DNA of 64,000 bases from CAIWTU01 sp963815135 (GTDB lineage: Bacteria; Desulfobacterota; Desulfuromonadia; Geobacterales; Geobacteraceae). A program made the position numbers and the translations under genes. Numbering within the stretch: the stretch's first letter is position 1; each line of letters opens with the position of its first letter. Of this stretch, positions 36,532 to 46,099 are shown piece after piece. The notes below the pieces were generated by a model. The model searched no databases and was not told where the DNA came from. It worked only from the letters and a program-made list of their open reading frames with translations. The stretch spans positions 62,001 to 126,000 of the forward strand of contig CAWFFO010000006.1 of the NCBI GenBank assembly GCA_963815135.1, given 5' to 3'.

Positions 36532-36560
36532 AAGATATGAGGCCCCGGCTGTTTTTGTTT
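36508..36560 (+). terminator. riboswitch expression platform (intrinsic terminator)
   Basis: CAGCCGGG (36508-36515) pairs with CCCGGCTG (36544-36551), with an inner ATATCT/AGATAT stem, followed by TTTTTGTTT. Both the outer 5' arm and the TATCT segment are also needed by the aptamer, so ligand binding should prevent the terminator and switch the gene on. Confidence 0.8.
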
Positions 36561-36643
36561 CATCTTCCGCCGGATAACGATCCATCCCGGAATGGCTGTT
36601 TTCCCATGTCCAGCCGGGCGAGAAAGAAATCAGGAGGATTAGC

Positions 36644-37573
36644 ATGAAAAGAAAAATTACCTGTTTATTGGCGGCATGCGCCGCAAGTATGGTCCTGTTC
36701 ATCTCCGGATGCGGGAGCGAAGGAACAGTGGCCGATTCATCTACTGCAATCACGAAGGTTTCCGGTGTCGCGGCTGATGGGGCCCCGGTAGTCGGGCAGG
36801 CGTTTTTGAAAGATTCGACAAACTCCGCGGAAAAGACGGCAATGATAGGTGTTGACGGTTCATATTCCTTTGACGTAGATGGCATGACGCCGCCCTTTAT
36901 TATCAAGGCGGAATGGACGGCAAACGGAACCGTTCATGACCTCTATTCTTTTGCGCCCAGACCGGGCACCGCAAATATCAATCCCCTGGCGAATGCCGCG
37001 GTTGCAGGAGCAGCCGCCAACATCGACCTTGCATCTATTTATGCAAACCCCGACCCTGCCGTCATGAAAATGGTTGCCACCAATCTTCCGGCAAGTATGG
37101 CCGATTTGCAGTCCAGGCTGAAAACGCTTCTGGATCAGTACCAGGTTTCATCGGATCCGCTGGATGGTTACTACAAAGCGGATCATACTGGTCTTGACGC
37201 CCTGTTCGACGCTGTGCGAATCGAAGTGGCGGGCGGAAGCATCATTGTATCCAATACCAAGGACGGTTCAACCGTATTTACCTGCCAGACAAACGATATA
37301 AAAGACGGCGTTTTCACTGCCGCAAATATGCCGGCTGCCACTTCAATGCCGGCTCAGGCGACTTCATCCATGTCCGGACGGTCGATATATGACGGAAATT
37401 GCGCCGGTTGTCATAGTCTCGGCACATATGACGGCACGGGATCGGCTCCCGACCTGTCGGGTAAAGGCTCGATGCTCGATACCAGGTTTTCCGCCGGAGT
37501 TGCCGGGCATCAGGGTATTACCCTTTCAGCTCAACAGATTATGGATGTAAAGGGGTTTCTTGATGTAAATTGA
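36644..37573 (+). CDS. lipoprotein with C-terminal cytochrome c domain
   Basis: The 309-residue protein has a lipoprotein signal (MVLFISGC) and a mature N-terminal part of about 200 residues with a carboxypeptidase-regulatory-like start (KVSGVAADGAPVVGQAFLKD). The C-terminal cytochrome c domain has a single haem site, NCAGCH, and probable axial Met in GKGSMLD. It is probably attached to the outer membrane and may take part in extracellular or periplasmic electron transfer, as many Geobacter c-type cytochromes do. AGGAGG precedes the ATG. The transcript is controlled by the GEMM riboswitch and its terminator. Confidence 0.85.
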   Translation: MKRKITCLLAACAASMVLFISGCGSEGTVADSSTAITKVSGVAADGAPVVGQAFLKDSTNSAEKTAMIGVDGSYSFDVDGMTPPFIIKAEWTANGTVHDLYSFAPRPGTANINPLANAAVAGAAANIDLASIYANPDPAVMKMVATNLPASMADLQSRLKTLLDQYQVSSDPLDGYYKADHTGLDALFDAVRIEVAGGSIIVSNTKDGSTVFTCQTNDIKDGVFTAANMPAATSMPAQATSSMSGRSIYDGNCAGCHSLGTYDGTGSAPDLSGKGSMLDTRFSAGVAGHQGITLSAQQIMDVKGFLDVN

Positions 37574-37594
37574 GAAATGCTTCTTCCAGCCTGT

Positions 37595-37633
37595 AAAAAG
37601 CCCCCTGAAATATGAAAAATGCAGGGGGCTTTT
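37595..37633 (+). terminator. terminator after the cytochrome gene
   Basis: AAAAAGCCCCCTG and CAGGGGGCTTTT form a strong stem with a 13-nt AT-rich loop 22 bp after the stop. It can also serve the convergent membrane protein gene. Confidence 0.85.
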
Positions 37634-37666
37634 CATATGGAGCTGATTTGTTTCCAGAGAAGATTG

Positions 37667-38503
37667 CTAGATGCGCCGCATGGCCTCTTTCAATTGCCCT
37701 GCCGAAAAACCTTCAGGTACCTTTCCGTCGCGTGCGAACACGTAAATCACGGCATTGAAGATGGTCTGCAGGGCCGACTGGAAAATGCCGAGGATGATAA
37801 AATAGATAATTGCAATTGCGAATATTGGAAGAAGCGATGGGGTGCCCCATTTCATATTCATCAGAAATATCAGCGGGAACACGGGCAATGAGAAAAGGGT
37901 GAATATCAGGCCGAAGCTGAAGTTTCCGATCACCTGTTCTCCCCAGGTGCGGCGCATCATTTCCATGGAATAGTCCATGGCAAAGAAGGGGTTTGTTTTT
38001 TCCACCACGATGAGGGGGATGGCGAGATAGGTGACCACCGACCAGGCAATTCCCAGGATTGCCGTAATAATGCTCCTTCCCCTTCGTGAACCGGACTCTA
38101 CCATGCCCAGGAGAAACCCGACCGTCGCCGCTATGAGCGCCCATAGCGCAATCTGGGGAAACCGGTTGACGGCCGCCTGGAGACCGTCAGACACAGTTGG
38201 ATTGCCCCCGTCCATGCGGATTACCGCGCAGGCAATGATGGCCGAATTGAAAAATATGATGATGAGGTAATTGCAATAGTAAAAGAGGAACATGAGCCAG
38301 TACAGAGTGTTTTTCTGTCCGGTGGCCAAATGTCCTGCAATGGGCTTCAGCCAACCGTGATCGAGTGTCTGGACGATGAATATCGCCATCAGCGACAGGC
38401 AGCATATGCCCGAAAGCACAGGGAACAGAAGCAGCTCACGGTCCCTCTTCAATATTTGCCAGGATGATTTCATCAGCGACAGTGTTGTGGCGATTTTGCC
38501 CAC
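37667..38503 (-). CDS. DUF6159-like membrane protein
   Basis: The 278-residue protein has about six hydrophobic segments and the start WQILKRDRELLLFPVLSGICCL. It resembles the DUF6159 family of polytopic proteins of unknown role. The start is a GTG with GGAG upstream. Only 12 bp separate it from the SpoIIAA-like gene upstream, so both are probably co-transcribed. Confidence 0.7.
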   Translation of the reverse strand: MGKIATTLSLMKSSWQILKRDRELLLFPVLSGICCLSLMAIFIVQTLDHGWLKPIAGHLATGQKNTLYWLMFLFYYCNYLIIIFFNSAIIACAVIRMDGGNPTVSDGLQAAVNRFPQIALWALIAATVGFLLGMVESGSRRGRSIITAILGIAWSVVTYLAIPLIVVEKTNPFFAMDYSMEMMRRTWGEQVIGNFSFGLIFTLFSLPVFPLIFLMNMKWGTPSLLPIFAIAIIYFIILGIFQSALQTIFNAVIYVFARDGKVPEGFSAGQLKEAMRRI

Positions 38504-38515
38504 GGAACTGCTCCT

Positions 38516-38887
38516 TCATGCAGTCTGTTCGCCTGCCCACTTCATGGCGGCTTCAATTTCGTCGTTGTGGAATATTTTCACCTGCCCCGGCATGACGAAG
38601 CCGAAGGCCGTTACCATCACCCGAAGCCAGGTGATGTCGGAGACCACGGCTACGCGCTCCCATGCCGTGAAGTGCCGCAAGCCGACTTTCGCATCGTCCC
38701 ACATGGCCTTTGCATCGAATCCCGTGAAATCCTCGCCGAGATGATAGAGGAGACGTATCTTCGGGTGCGTGGCGAGCGCTTGCTCAACAGCCGGTATCAA
38801 CACCGTCTCGTAGTCAGTCCCGGTAACTTCCCCCTTTGCCCTGAAACCCAGCACGTTGCCAGGTAAGCCCTCGATGCGTTCGATCAT
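38516..38887 (-). CDS. SpoIIAA-like (STAS/SEC14-type) protein
   Basis: The 123-residue soluble protein has the pattern of PF11964: GNVLGFRAKGEVTGTDYETVLIPAVEQAL, a central RLLYHLGEDFTGFDAKAMWDDAKVGL and FVMPGQVKIFHNDEIEAAMKW. Such proteins may bind lipids or regulate membrane partners. The ATG at 38887 has a GGGGGTG upstream; a longer reading to 38953 is less likely. Confidence 0.75.
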   Translation of the reverse strand: MIERIEGLPGNVLGFRAKGEVTGTDYETVLIPAVEQALATHPKIRLLYHLGEDFTGFDAKAMWDDAKVGLRHFTAWERVAVVSDITWLRVMVTAFGFVMPGQVKIFHNDEIEAAMKWAGEQTA

Positions 38888-39078
38888 AAAGCACCCCCTT
38901 GTCTCTGGTATAGCCGTTTCCGCCCTCGTACACATGCTCGAAAAGCCAGACAATCAGTTTTTGTTGGATAGATGCTATGCCTGCATGAACTTGCGGCTGT
39001 CGCTAAACAAATTATACGGCGATTGCTGGTTGTTACAACCCGGCCCCGTTCCGGCAGCTCTTTCCTGATGGTCTCAGG

Positions 39079-40050
39079 CTAAATAAAGGGTATCTTTTCG
39101 ATGAGGCGTGAAAACAGGGCGTCCGGACAGCTTTCCGGGAACTCGTTGAGAACAGAATCCCTTTGGAGATACCAGATCAGTGCCAGGAAAGGCGCAATCC
39201 AGGGGATAATCATGAAGAGGGAACTGATGGCTCCGACCGCATAATAGGAGAATGACGGAGATAATGAAGAAACCCTGACCCAGTTGATGAACTCGGCAAC
39301 TTCATTGATTACGCCCAGGGCGACGCCGCCCCATGCACATTGGGTCAGCCACCTGTGTGCCTGCCTGCGCAGCATGAGGAACAGGATTGCCATCGTGACA
39401 AAAGTTGCGCCGTAAAGCAGTCGCAGCCAGGGAAGGAAACCGAGCATGAAAAAAACCCTGGTTTTGGAGACCGGTTCGAGAAGCGGTTCGGAGAGGATAA
39501 CCTGCCAGTCTCTGGAATAATAGTGTACCAGCCCTGCCAATCCGTAAATAAGGAATGCCGCCCCGGCTGCAACGCAGACGGCACCGGTTATCCGGATCGG
39601 GTCAGGGAGCCGTGGCTTCGGCGCGGCAGCATCCTCCATCGGGGGCGGGATGAAAAGATCGGGATTGCGCAGCGAGCGGGCTCGAGGAAATTGGCTTTCA
39701 GCAATCGTTGGTGGTGGCGCGATTGAGAGGTCGGGATTGCGCAAAGAACGATTCAGTATCTCATGGTCGCGTTTGATCCGCTCCCGCTCCGTCTTTTTCT
39801 TCAGCATTTCCTGGTAGTTGGTTCCCGTTGTCCCGCATTTCGGGCATTCGGAAAACATTTCATCGGTAAAGGTCGAATACTGGCATACCGGACAGGTGTT
39901 CATCATGTGGCCGCTTTTTGCGGCGGGGGCCGGTTTGGCCACATGGAACTGCTCTTTGCAGCGCGGGCAATTGATAAGACTTCCTTCGGGAGGAAGTTCC
40001 ACTTCATTGATATTGCCGGCAAGGCGGCAGGAGGGGCATTCGATTTTCAT
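39079..40050 (-). CDS. zinc-ribbon membrane protein
   Basis: The 323-residue protein has two N-terminal zinc ribbons (CPSC with CPRC at 5-32, CPVC with CPKC at 53-73), a linker of about 70 residues, and four hydrophobic segments. The linker carries the direct repeat RSLRNPDL twice, each followed by a Pro-rich run. The function is unknown. The ribbons resemble the MJ0042 type found in many bacterial envelope and regulatory proteins. Confidence 0.65.
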   Translation of the reverse strand: MKIECPSCRLAGNINEVELPPEGSLINCPRCKEQFHVAKPAPAAKSGHMMNTCPVCQYSTFTDEMFSECPKCGTTGTNYQEMLKKKTERERIKRDHEILNRSLRNPDLSIAPPPTIAESQFPRARSLRNPDLFIPPPMEDAAAPKPRLPDPIRITGAVCVAAGAAFLIYGLAGLVHYYSRDWQVILSEPLLEPVSKTRVFFMLGFLPWLRLLYGATFVTMAILFLMLRRQAHRWLTQCAWGGVALGVINEVAEFINWVRVSSLSPSFSYYAVGAISSLFMIIPWIAPFLALIWYLQRDSVLNEFPESCPDALFSRLIEKIPFI

Positions 40051-40476
40051 GGGTGTAATGTTACCTCTTCACGGCAAGCCGGAATCCGGTCGATGGATTG
40101 CCGGCACTGCGGACATATGGCTTTGTCTTAGTCCATTTGTGCTTATCATTCAATGCCGGGGAAAGTCAATTGCGGAGAGACGAATTTCGGCAATATTGTG
40201 CGTCAAATTATGAAAATAAAGTAACGACAATCTCTGCGGATTTTAAGCTTATAGTTTTTGTTACCCGACTAAAAATCTCTGAGCAAAAATAACCGGCCGG
40301 AATCATTCATTAAATTTTCGATGATGCGAATATGCCCCTGATTTTACAGGATCGTATGTTACTAAAACAGAGCAAGCTTTGTGCCAGCCGGTCCAATTGC
40401 GCAGGACAGCTGAAGAAGCTCCCAGCCGCCATGCCGCACCAATTTTGAATCCATGAAACCGGCGCATAAAGAATAT
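40051..40476. other. intergenic region without recognised features
   Basis: This 426-bp stretch holds no supported reading frame, hairpin or repeat. The half nearest the phosphatase gene is GC-richer, and the middle is AT-rich. Confidence 0.5.
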
Positions 40477-41148
40477 TCAACGCTCATGTTTCGCCCGCGC
40501 CAGTACGGCGGCGTAACGGTGGAGGAATTTCCTCAGGTTGATCCAGACCTTGTTGAAGCCGAAGGTGTCCATTTCCTTCTCGGCGAGAGAAAGGGGCCAA
40601 CCCTGGATCTTCATGCGGTAGGCGGCAATCACTATTCCGGTCCGGTCTTCTCCAAGCCTGCAGTGCACGAACACCGGCCGGTTCGACGGGTCGGCCATGA
40701 CGGCTATGACCCTGTCAACCTTGTCCCTGTTTCCGTTGCTGAGCATACTCAAGGGGATTTCAACCGACCGCATTCCTGCTGCTTCCACCTTACTGCGCTC
40801 GCTTTCGCTGGTGCGGAGATTTATCACCGTCCTGATCCCCATCTCCTTCAGGGTTGCGTAGCCTTCCAGAGAGGGCTGCGCGCCGCGATACACATCGGAT
40901 TCGATCCTGCCCACATTTTTCAGCCCGCGAAGTCCCAGGAGATGTTCGGAGAAACGGGCACCTGCGGGCAATGAAGGTTGACGTGATGCCTCGCCCGGGG
41001 AAACTGCAGGCAGCAGGTTTTGCGAAGATGAAGATGGTGCGGATTGCCCCGTTGCCGGCGCAAAGGAAGGCACTGCTGTGAGCAGGCAAAAGATGACAAG
41101 GAAGAGGATTCGCCTGTACGGGGTGAAATATTTTTCCATGTTTTTCAT
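40477..41148 (-). CDS. secreted dual-specificity phosphatase-like protein
   Basis: The 223-residue protein has an N-terminal signal or anchor (ILFLVIFCLLTAVPSFAPATG), a Ser/Pro-rich linker, and a tyrosine/dual-specificity phosphatase domain with the catalytic loop VHCRLGEDRTG (Cys and Arg present). A preceding VYRGAQPSLEGYATLKEMGIRTVINLRT is typical for DSP-like bacterial enzymes. It probably acts in the periplasm; the substrate is unknown. GAGAGGAC precedes the ATG. Confidence 0.8.
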   Translation of the reverse strand: MKNMEKYFTPYRRILFLVIFCLLTAVPSFAPATGQSAPSSSSQNLLPAVSPGEASRQPSLPAGARFSEHLLGLRGLKNVGRIESDVYRGAQPSLEGYATLKEMGIRTVINLRTSESERSKVEAAGMRSVEIPLSMLSNGNRDKVDRVIAVMADPSNRPVFVHCRLGEDRTGIVIAAYRMKIQGWPLSLAEKEMDTFGFNKVWINLRKFLHRYAAVLARAKHER

Positions 41149-41338
41149 ATTTTGTCCTCTCTGAATATTTCAAGTGGTCCCGAGCCGGTACGTTCGGAAT
41201 CGAAAAGTAAAAATCAAAATTATGTTTTATCTTTGAGGGGTTCATTTCTGTTTTTCTTTTGCCCGGGCAAAAAGAGAAGCTATAAGTTTCAGTCGTATTT
41301 CCTTATAAAGGATTTATGTTACGTAAGACATGATACAT

Positions 41339-41380
41339 AAAAAAAACGCCGACCGGTATTGGACCGATTGGCGGTTTTTA
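41339..41380. terminator. terminator downstream of speA
   Basis: An imperfect stem formed by AAAACGCCGACCGGT and ACCGATTGGCGGTTTTT lies 140 bp past the speA stop; on the minus strand it ends in a run of eight or more T. The rest of the 41149-41519 gap has no gene. Confidence 0.65.
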
Positions 41381-41519
41381 TTTTCATCGATTTTGTTGAT
41401 TTTCAGCAATCATCTGCCTGCTCCATGAACTGATGCGAATGAGCAGATTTTATTACACGCAAAGCTAAAGCACGTCAATTGAAAAAGTGGTGTCCGAGAC
41501 TTGAACCTGATCCCGGAGG

Positions 41520-43427
41520 CTATTCCCCCAGGTAGGTATATGCCTTCAGGGTCCTGTCCAGAAGCTCAAGGAAGTGGCTGCTCTCCTCGATGGAGATTTT
41601 GCGCAGGGCGACACCCTTTTCCAGGTTGTTGCGGACCTGCTTCAGAATTTCCTGGCCGTCGTACTGGACGTATTTCAGGCTTTCCCATGTGGCGTCACCG
41701 TTGATGACCGTATCGATCTTGTAGTTGGTCTTTTTGCTGAAGGTTATGTGGACCGCATTGGTGTCGCCGAACAGGTTGTGCATATCGCCCAGGATTTCCT
41801 GATATGCGCCGATCAGGAAAAAGCCGATGAAATAGTCTTCGTCAGAGCGTATCTTGTGGATCGGCAGAAATTTCGTCCGGCCGTTTTCGCCAACGAAACT
41901 GGTGACTTCGCCGTCCGAATCGCAGGTGATGTCCGCTATGGAGGCCATGACGTCCGGTTTCTGGTGCAGCCGCTGGATCGGTACGATGGGGAAGAGCTGG
42001 TCAATGGCCCAGGAGTCCGGTACCGACTGGAACAGGGAAAAATTGGCGAAGTGCGTCTGGCGTGTACCGAGCTGGAAATTCTGCAGCTCATCGGGAATGG
42101 TTTTCATTTTTTCGAGAATGCCGCTGATTTTCCGGATTATTTTCGAACAGATCCATTCAGCCACCGCCCTGTCGTGCAGGTTCAGGTATCCCAGGTTGAA
42201 AAGGCTGACCGCTTCCTGGATGAGCTGGATGGTGTCGTGATAGTCCTCGCGCAGGGAGTGGCGGTCGATGCTTGTGTAGATGTCCACAAGTTTCTTGACG
42301 GTCGGCGACAGTTTTTCCTTCTGGGAGAGAATCTCTTCAAAGTCCGGCATCAGGCTCTGGGCGTTGGTGTTCAGAACATTGGTGATAAGCACCGAATAAT
42401 GGGCTACGGTCGCCCGTCCGGATTCGGAAATGATGTTCGGGCAGCTGACGCCGGCCTCGTCGCAGATGTTTTTTACCTGGTAGATGACGTCGTTCGCGTA
42501 TTCCTCGGGTGAATAGTTGACGCTGGAAAAATAGCTGGATTTTGAGCCGTCATAATCGACACCCAGCCCGCCTCCTATGTCGAGATATTCGAGGTTGATC
42601 CCCATTTTCCTCATCTCGACGTAAATGCGGGTTCCTTCGATCAGGGCGTTTTTTATCTTGTCGATCTTGGTGATCTGGCTGCCGATATGAAAATGGAGCA
42701 GCTTGAGGCTGTCTATGAGGCCATTCTCTTTCAGTATGTCCGTGGCGGCGATCAACTCGGAAATGCGCAGGCCGAACTTGGCGTCTTCTCCGCCTGAAGT
42801 GGCCCATTTGCCCGTCCCCTTCGACGACAGCTTTACCCTGATGCCGAGTTTCGGAACGATTTTCGTCTTCCTGGAAAGTTCGATTATCTTTTCCAGTTCG
42901 AACAGCTTTTCGACGACGATGGTTATGTCGTAGCCGATCTTGGTGGCATAAAGGATCGTTTCAATGAACTCAGTGTCTTTATAGCCGTTGCAGATAATCG
43001 GCAGACCGTTGCCGGTGGACAGTGAAATTGCCGCGACCAGTTCGGGTTTGGAACCGACTTCCAGGCCGATGTCGAATTTTTTGCCGAATTTGGTTATCGC
43101 CTCTACCACCTGCCGTTGCTGGTTTACCTTGATCGGGTAAAATGTCTGGTATTTCGCGGGATAGTCGTTTTGCTGGATGGCGTTCCTGAAGACGCGGTTG
43201 ATGGCTGCGATACGCCCTTCCAGGACGTTCATGAACCTGAGCAGGATGGGCGGCTTGATTTTCCGCTTTATGAGATCATCCACGAGCACGCGCAGGTCGA
43301 TGGACTGTTTCGAATTGGAGGAAGGGTGAACGCAGACGTTCCCTTTCTTGTTGATGGAGAACAGATCGGCTCCCCAGTTGTTCAGGTTGTAAATTTTTGC
43401 GGACTCGTTAACGGACCAGCGTTCCAT
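41520..43427 (-). CDS. speA: biosynthetic arginine decarboxylase
   Basis: The 635-residue PLP enzyme of the alanine racemase-fold group converts arginine to agmatine. The PLP lysine is in YQTFYPIKVNQQRQV, the phosphate-binding glycines in LDIGGGLGVDYDGS, and HFHIGSQ and SESGRA match the family. Length is normal for SpeA. It is the last gene of the polyamine operon, 178 bp after the carboxynorspermidine decarboxylase. An agmatine-to-putrescine enzyme is not seen in the window. Confidence 0.93.
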   Translation of the reverse strand: MERWSVNESAKIYNLNNWGADLFSINKKGNVCVHPSSNSKQSIDLRVLVDDLIKRKIKPPILLRFMNVLEGRIAAINRVFRNAIQQNDYPAKYQTFYPIKVNQQRQVVEAITKFGKKFDIGLEVGSKPELVAAISLSTGNGLPIICNGYKDTEFIETILYATKIGYDITIVVEKLFELEKIIELSRKTKIVPKLGIRVKLSSKGTGKWATSGGEDAKFGLRISELIAATDILKENGLIDSLKLLHFHIGSQITKIDKIKNALIEGTRIYVEMRKMGINLEYLDIGGGLGVDYDGSKSSYFSSVNYSPEEYANDVIYQVKNICDEAGVSCPNIISESGRATVAHYSVLITNVLNTNAQSLMPDFEEILSQKEKLSPTVKKLVDIYTSIDRHSLREDYHDTIQLIQEAVSLFNLGYLNLHDRAVAEWICSKIIRKISGILEKMKTIPDELQNFQLGTRQTHFANFSLFQSVPDSWAIDQLFPIVPIQRLHQKPDVMASIADITCDSDGEVTSFVGENGRTKFLPIHKIRSDEDYFIGFFLIGAYQEILGDMHNLFGDTNAVHITFSKKTNYKIDTVINGDATWESLKYVQYDGQEILKQVRNNLEKGVALRKISIEESSHFLELLDRTLKAYTYLGE

Positions 43428-43466
43428 GTGTTATTTACCATCTTTCTGTTGTTATTTTTGAGAATT

Positions 43467-43605
<139 letters not shown>

Positions 43606-44760
43606 TCACGACAGCCGGTTGCGGAAATCCTCGTAAGTAAAGCTCCGTACGACTTTCAATTCCCCGCTGTCCGGTTCGAACGTGCAGATGTGCGGATGCC
43701 GGATACCGTTGAACGTGGTGGTCTTGACCATGGTGTAGTGGGCCATGTCCAGGAAAACAAGCCTGTCACCGGGGGTCAGGGGTTTTTCGAACGACCAGTC
43801 GCCGATGATGTCTCCGGCAAGGCAGGACGGCCCGCCGAGCCGGTAGGAATGTGGCTTTTCACCGGGACCGAAACCCTCATGTATTTCCGGCCGGTAGGGC
43901 ATCTCCAGCACATCGGGCATGTGGCAGGTAGCCGAGACGTCGAGGATTGCGATGTCGGCGACATTTCTCACCACGTCCATTACTTCGCTTACCAGGACAC
44001 CGGTGCCGATGGCAATGGCCTCGCCGGGTTCCAGGTAGATTTCGAGACCGTATTTCCCCTTGAGATATTTTATCAGCTCAACCAGGGCGTCGATATCGTA
44101 GCCTTCACGGGTTATATGGTGGCCTCCGCCGAGGTTCAGCCATTTCATGTGCGGCAGGAATTCGCCGAATTTCTCCTCGAAAACGCGCACGGTGCGTTCC
44201 AGCGGCTCGAAAAGCTGCTCGCAAAGGGTATGAAAATGCAGTCCTTCCACTCCTTCCAGGGAGCGTCCCTCGAATTCAGAGCGCCGGATGCCGAGACGCG
44301 ACTTCGGAGAGCAGGGATCATAGAGTTCGGTGTGTCCCTCGGAATGCTCGGGATTTACCCTGAGGCCGATGGAAACCCGCCCGCTGTGTTTTTCCCACAG
44401 GGAACGGAAGCGCTCCAGTTGCCCGAAGGAGTTGAAAACGATGTGGTTGGATATCCCGAGGAGTTCCACAATGTCGCTTTCCTTGAAAGCGGCTGCGAAG
44501 CTGTGCACCTCGCGGCCGAATTCCTCCCGTCCGAGGCGGGCTTCCCATGGCGAGCTGGCGCAGACTCCATGCAGGGTCTCACGGATGAGAGGGAATACGC
44601 TCCACATGGAAAACGCCTTGAGGGCCATCAGAATCCTGGCGCCGCTCCGTTTCTGCACCGAGTCGAGCACCGCGAGATTTTCCCGCAGCTTCCCGAGATC
44701 GACCACATAGGACGGAGAGGGGGCAAGCTCTTTGATTTTTTCGATCTGAATTCCAGCCAA
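43606..44760 (-). CDS. nspC: carboxy(nor)spermidine decarboxylase
   Basis: The 384-residue PLP enzyme decarboxylates carboxyspermidine or carboxynorspermidine. The PLP lysine is in ILMALKAFSMW; LHFHTLCEQ, WLNLGGGHHITREGYD and LEPGEAIAIGTG are typical, and the C-terminal active-site segment is FLDMAHYTMVKTTTFNG. The start appears to be TTG with GGGAG eight bases upstream. With the dehydrogenase upstream it makes the S-adenosylmethionine-independent route to spermidine. Confidence 0.93.
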   Translation of the reverse strand: MAGIQIEKIKELAPSPSYVVDLGKLRENLAVLDSVQKRSGARILMALKAFSMWSVFPLIRETLHGVCASSPWEARLGREEFGREVHSFAAAFKESDIVELLGISNHIVFNSFGQLERFRSLWEKHSGRVSIGLRVNPEHSEGHTELYDPCSPKSRLGIRRSEFEGRSLEGVEGLHFHTLCEQLFEPLERTVRVFEEKFGEFLPHMKWLNLGGGHHITREGYDIDALVELIKYLKGKYGLEIYLEPGEAIAIGTGVLVSEVMDVVRNVADIAILDVSATCHMPDVLEMPYRPEIHEGFGPGEKPHSYRLGGPSCLAGDIIGDWSFEKPLTPGDRLVFLDMAHYTMVKTTTFNGIRHPHICTFEPDSGELKVVRSFTYEDFRNRLS

Positions 44761-44817
44761 TTCAACTCCCTGCCTGTTGATATTAAACCGCTCTGTTTCG
44801 AAAGAGAGGGAAAGGGA

Positions 44818-46014
44818 TTACAGTTCCGTCCACCCGTCGAACTCCACCGCTTCATGCGGCAGTCCCATCTGCGAAAGCCTTGCCAGGAAAGGATCCGGGT
44901 CGAACTGCTCCATGTTGAAGACCCCCTTGCCCCGCCATTGACCGGTGAGCATCATGATGCCGCCGACCGCGGCCGGCACGCCTGTGGTATAGCTGATGGC
45001 CTGGGAGTTGACCTCTTTGAAGCATTGCTCGTGATCGCAGATGTTGTAGATATAAACCGACCTTTTCTTCCCGTCCTTGATTCCCCTGGCAACAACCCCG
45101 ATGCAGGTCCTGCCCTTGGTGAGCGCTCCCAGGCTGCCTGGGTCGGGAAGTACGGCCTTCAGGAACTGCAAGGGAACGATCTTCTGCCCGTTGAATTCCA
45201 CTTCGTCGATCCGGGTCATGCCCACGTTCTGCAACACCTCCAGGTGTTTCAGGTAGTTGTCGGAGAAGGTCATCCAGAACTGCGCCTTGCGAATGGTGGG
45301 GATATGCTTGACCAGCGACTCCATTTCCTCGTGATACATGCGGTAGATGTTCATGGGACCGATTCCATCCGGGAAGTCATAGCTCTGTTTGGTTGAAAGC
45401 GCCGGAGTTTCGATCCATTTCCCGTTTTCCCAGTGGCGGCACGGCGCCGTTACCTCGCGGATGTTGATCTCGGGGTTGAAGTTGGTGGCGAACGGCTGGC
45501 CGTGACTACCCGCGTTGGCGTCGATGATGTCGATCTCCTGAATTTCGTCAAGATAATGTTTCGCAGCAAGGGCGGTGTACACATTGGTCACGCCGGGGTC
45601 GAAACCGCTGCCCAGAAGCGCCATCAGGCCCTTCTCCCGGAAACGGTCATGATATGCCCATTGCCAGCTGTACTCGAACTTGGCGGTCTCGAGCGGTTCG
45701 TAGTTTGCCGTGTCCAGGTAGTCCACACCCGTTGCCAGGCAGGCGTCCATGATGGTCAGATCCTGGTAGGGGAGGGCGACGTTGATGACGAGTCGGGGCT
45801 TTTCCTTTTGAATGAGTTCGATCATCTCCGGGACGTTGTCCGCATCGACCTGTGCCGTATTGACCGGACGGTCGATCTCCGCAGCAATGGCCTTGCACTT
45901 GGATTCAGTACGCGAGGCGAGTGTTATCGCCGTAAAAACGTCCGACGCCTGGGCGCATTTATGCGTGACAACTCTGCCGACTCCCCCCGCTCCGATTATC
46001 AAAACTTTGCTCAT
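44818..46014 (-). CDS. carboxy(nor)spermidine dehydrogenase (saccharopine dehydrogenase family)
   Basis: The 398-residue protein has an N-terminal NAD(P) fold (VLIIGAGGVGRVVTHKCAQ), a central GSGFDPGVTNVYTALAAKH and HGQPFATNFNPEINIREV. It condenses putrescine or diaminopropane with aspartate semialdehyde. The ATG at 46014 follows GGGAGA; the longer reading to 46110 overlaps the regulator gene. The position directly before nspC identifies the pathway and distinguishes it from lysine metabolism. Confidence 0.92.
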   Translation of the reverse strand: MSKVLIIGAGGVGRVVTHKCAQASDVFTAITLASRTESKCKAIAAEIDRPVNTAQVDADNVPEMIELIQKEKPRLVINVALPYQDLTIMDACLATGVDYLDTANYEPLETAKFEYSWQWAYHDRFREKGLMALLGSGFDPGVTNVYTALAAKHYLDEIQEIDIIDANAGSHGQPFATNFNPEINIREVTAPCRHWENGKWIETPALSTKQSYDFPDGIGPMNIYRMYHEEMESLVKHIPTIRKAQFWMTFSDNYLKHLEVLQNVGMTRIDEVEFNGQKIVPLQFLKAVLPDPGSLGALTKGRTCIGVVARGIKDGKKRSVYIYNICDHEQCFKEVNSQAISYTTGVPAAVGGIMMLTGQWRGKGVFNMEQFDPDPFLARLSQMGLPHEAVEFDGWTEL

Positions 46015-46099
46015 ATTATTTGTCTCCCTCATTTTCCGTATTGTTACAGCAGTTGGCTGCCAATTTCCAGCCATCATACCCTGACGCCCGGCCTCTGCT

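Noticed and set aside
41481..41505. tRNA 3'-end-like sequence (GGTTCAAGTCTCGGACACCAC read on the minus strand)
   Set aside because: The T-arm does not pair properly and the bases upstream belong to the speA stop region, so no tRNA body exists. It could be an attachment-site scar, but one short match is not enough.
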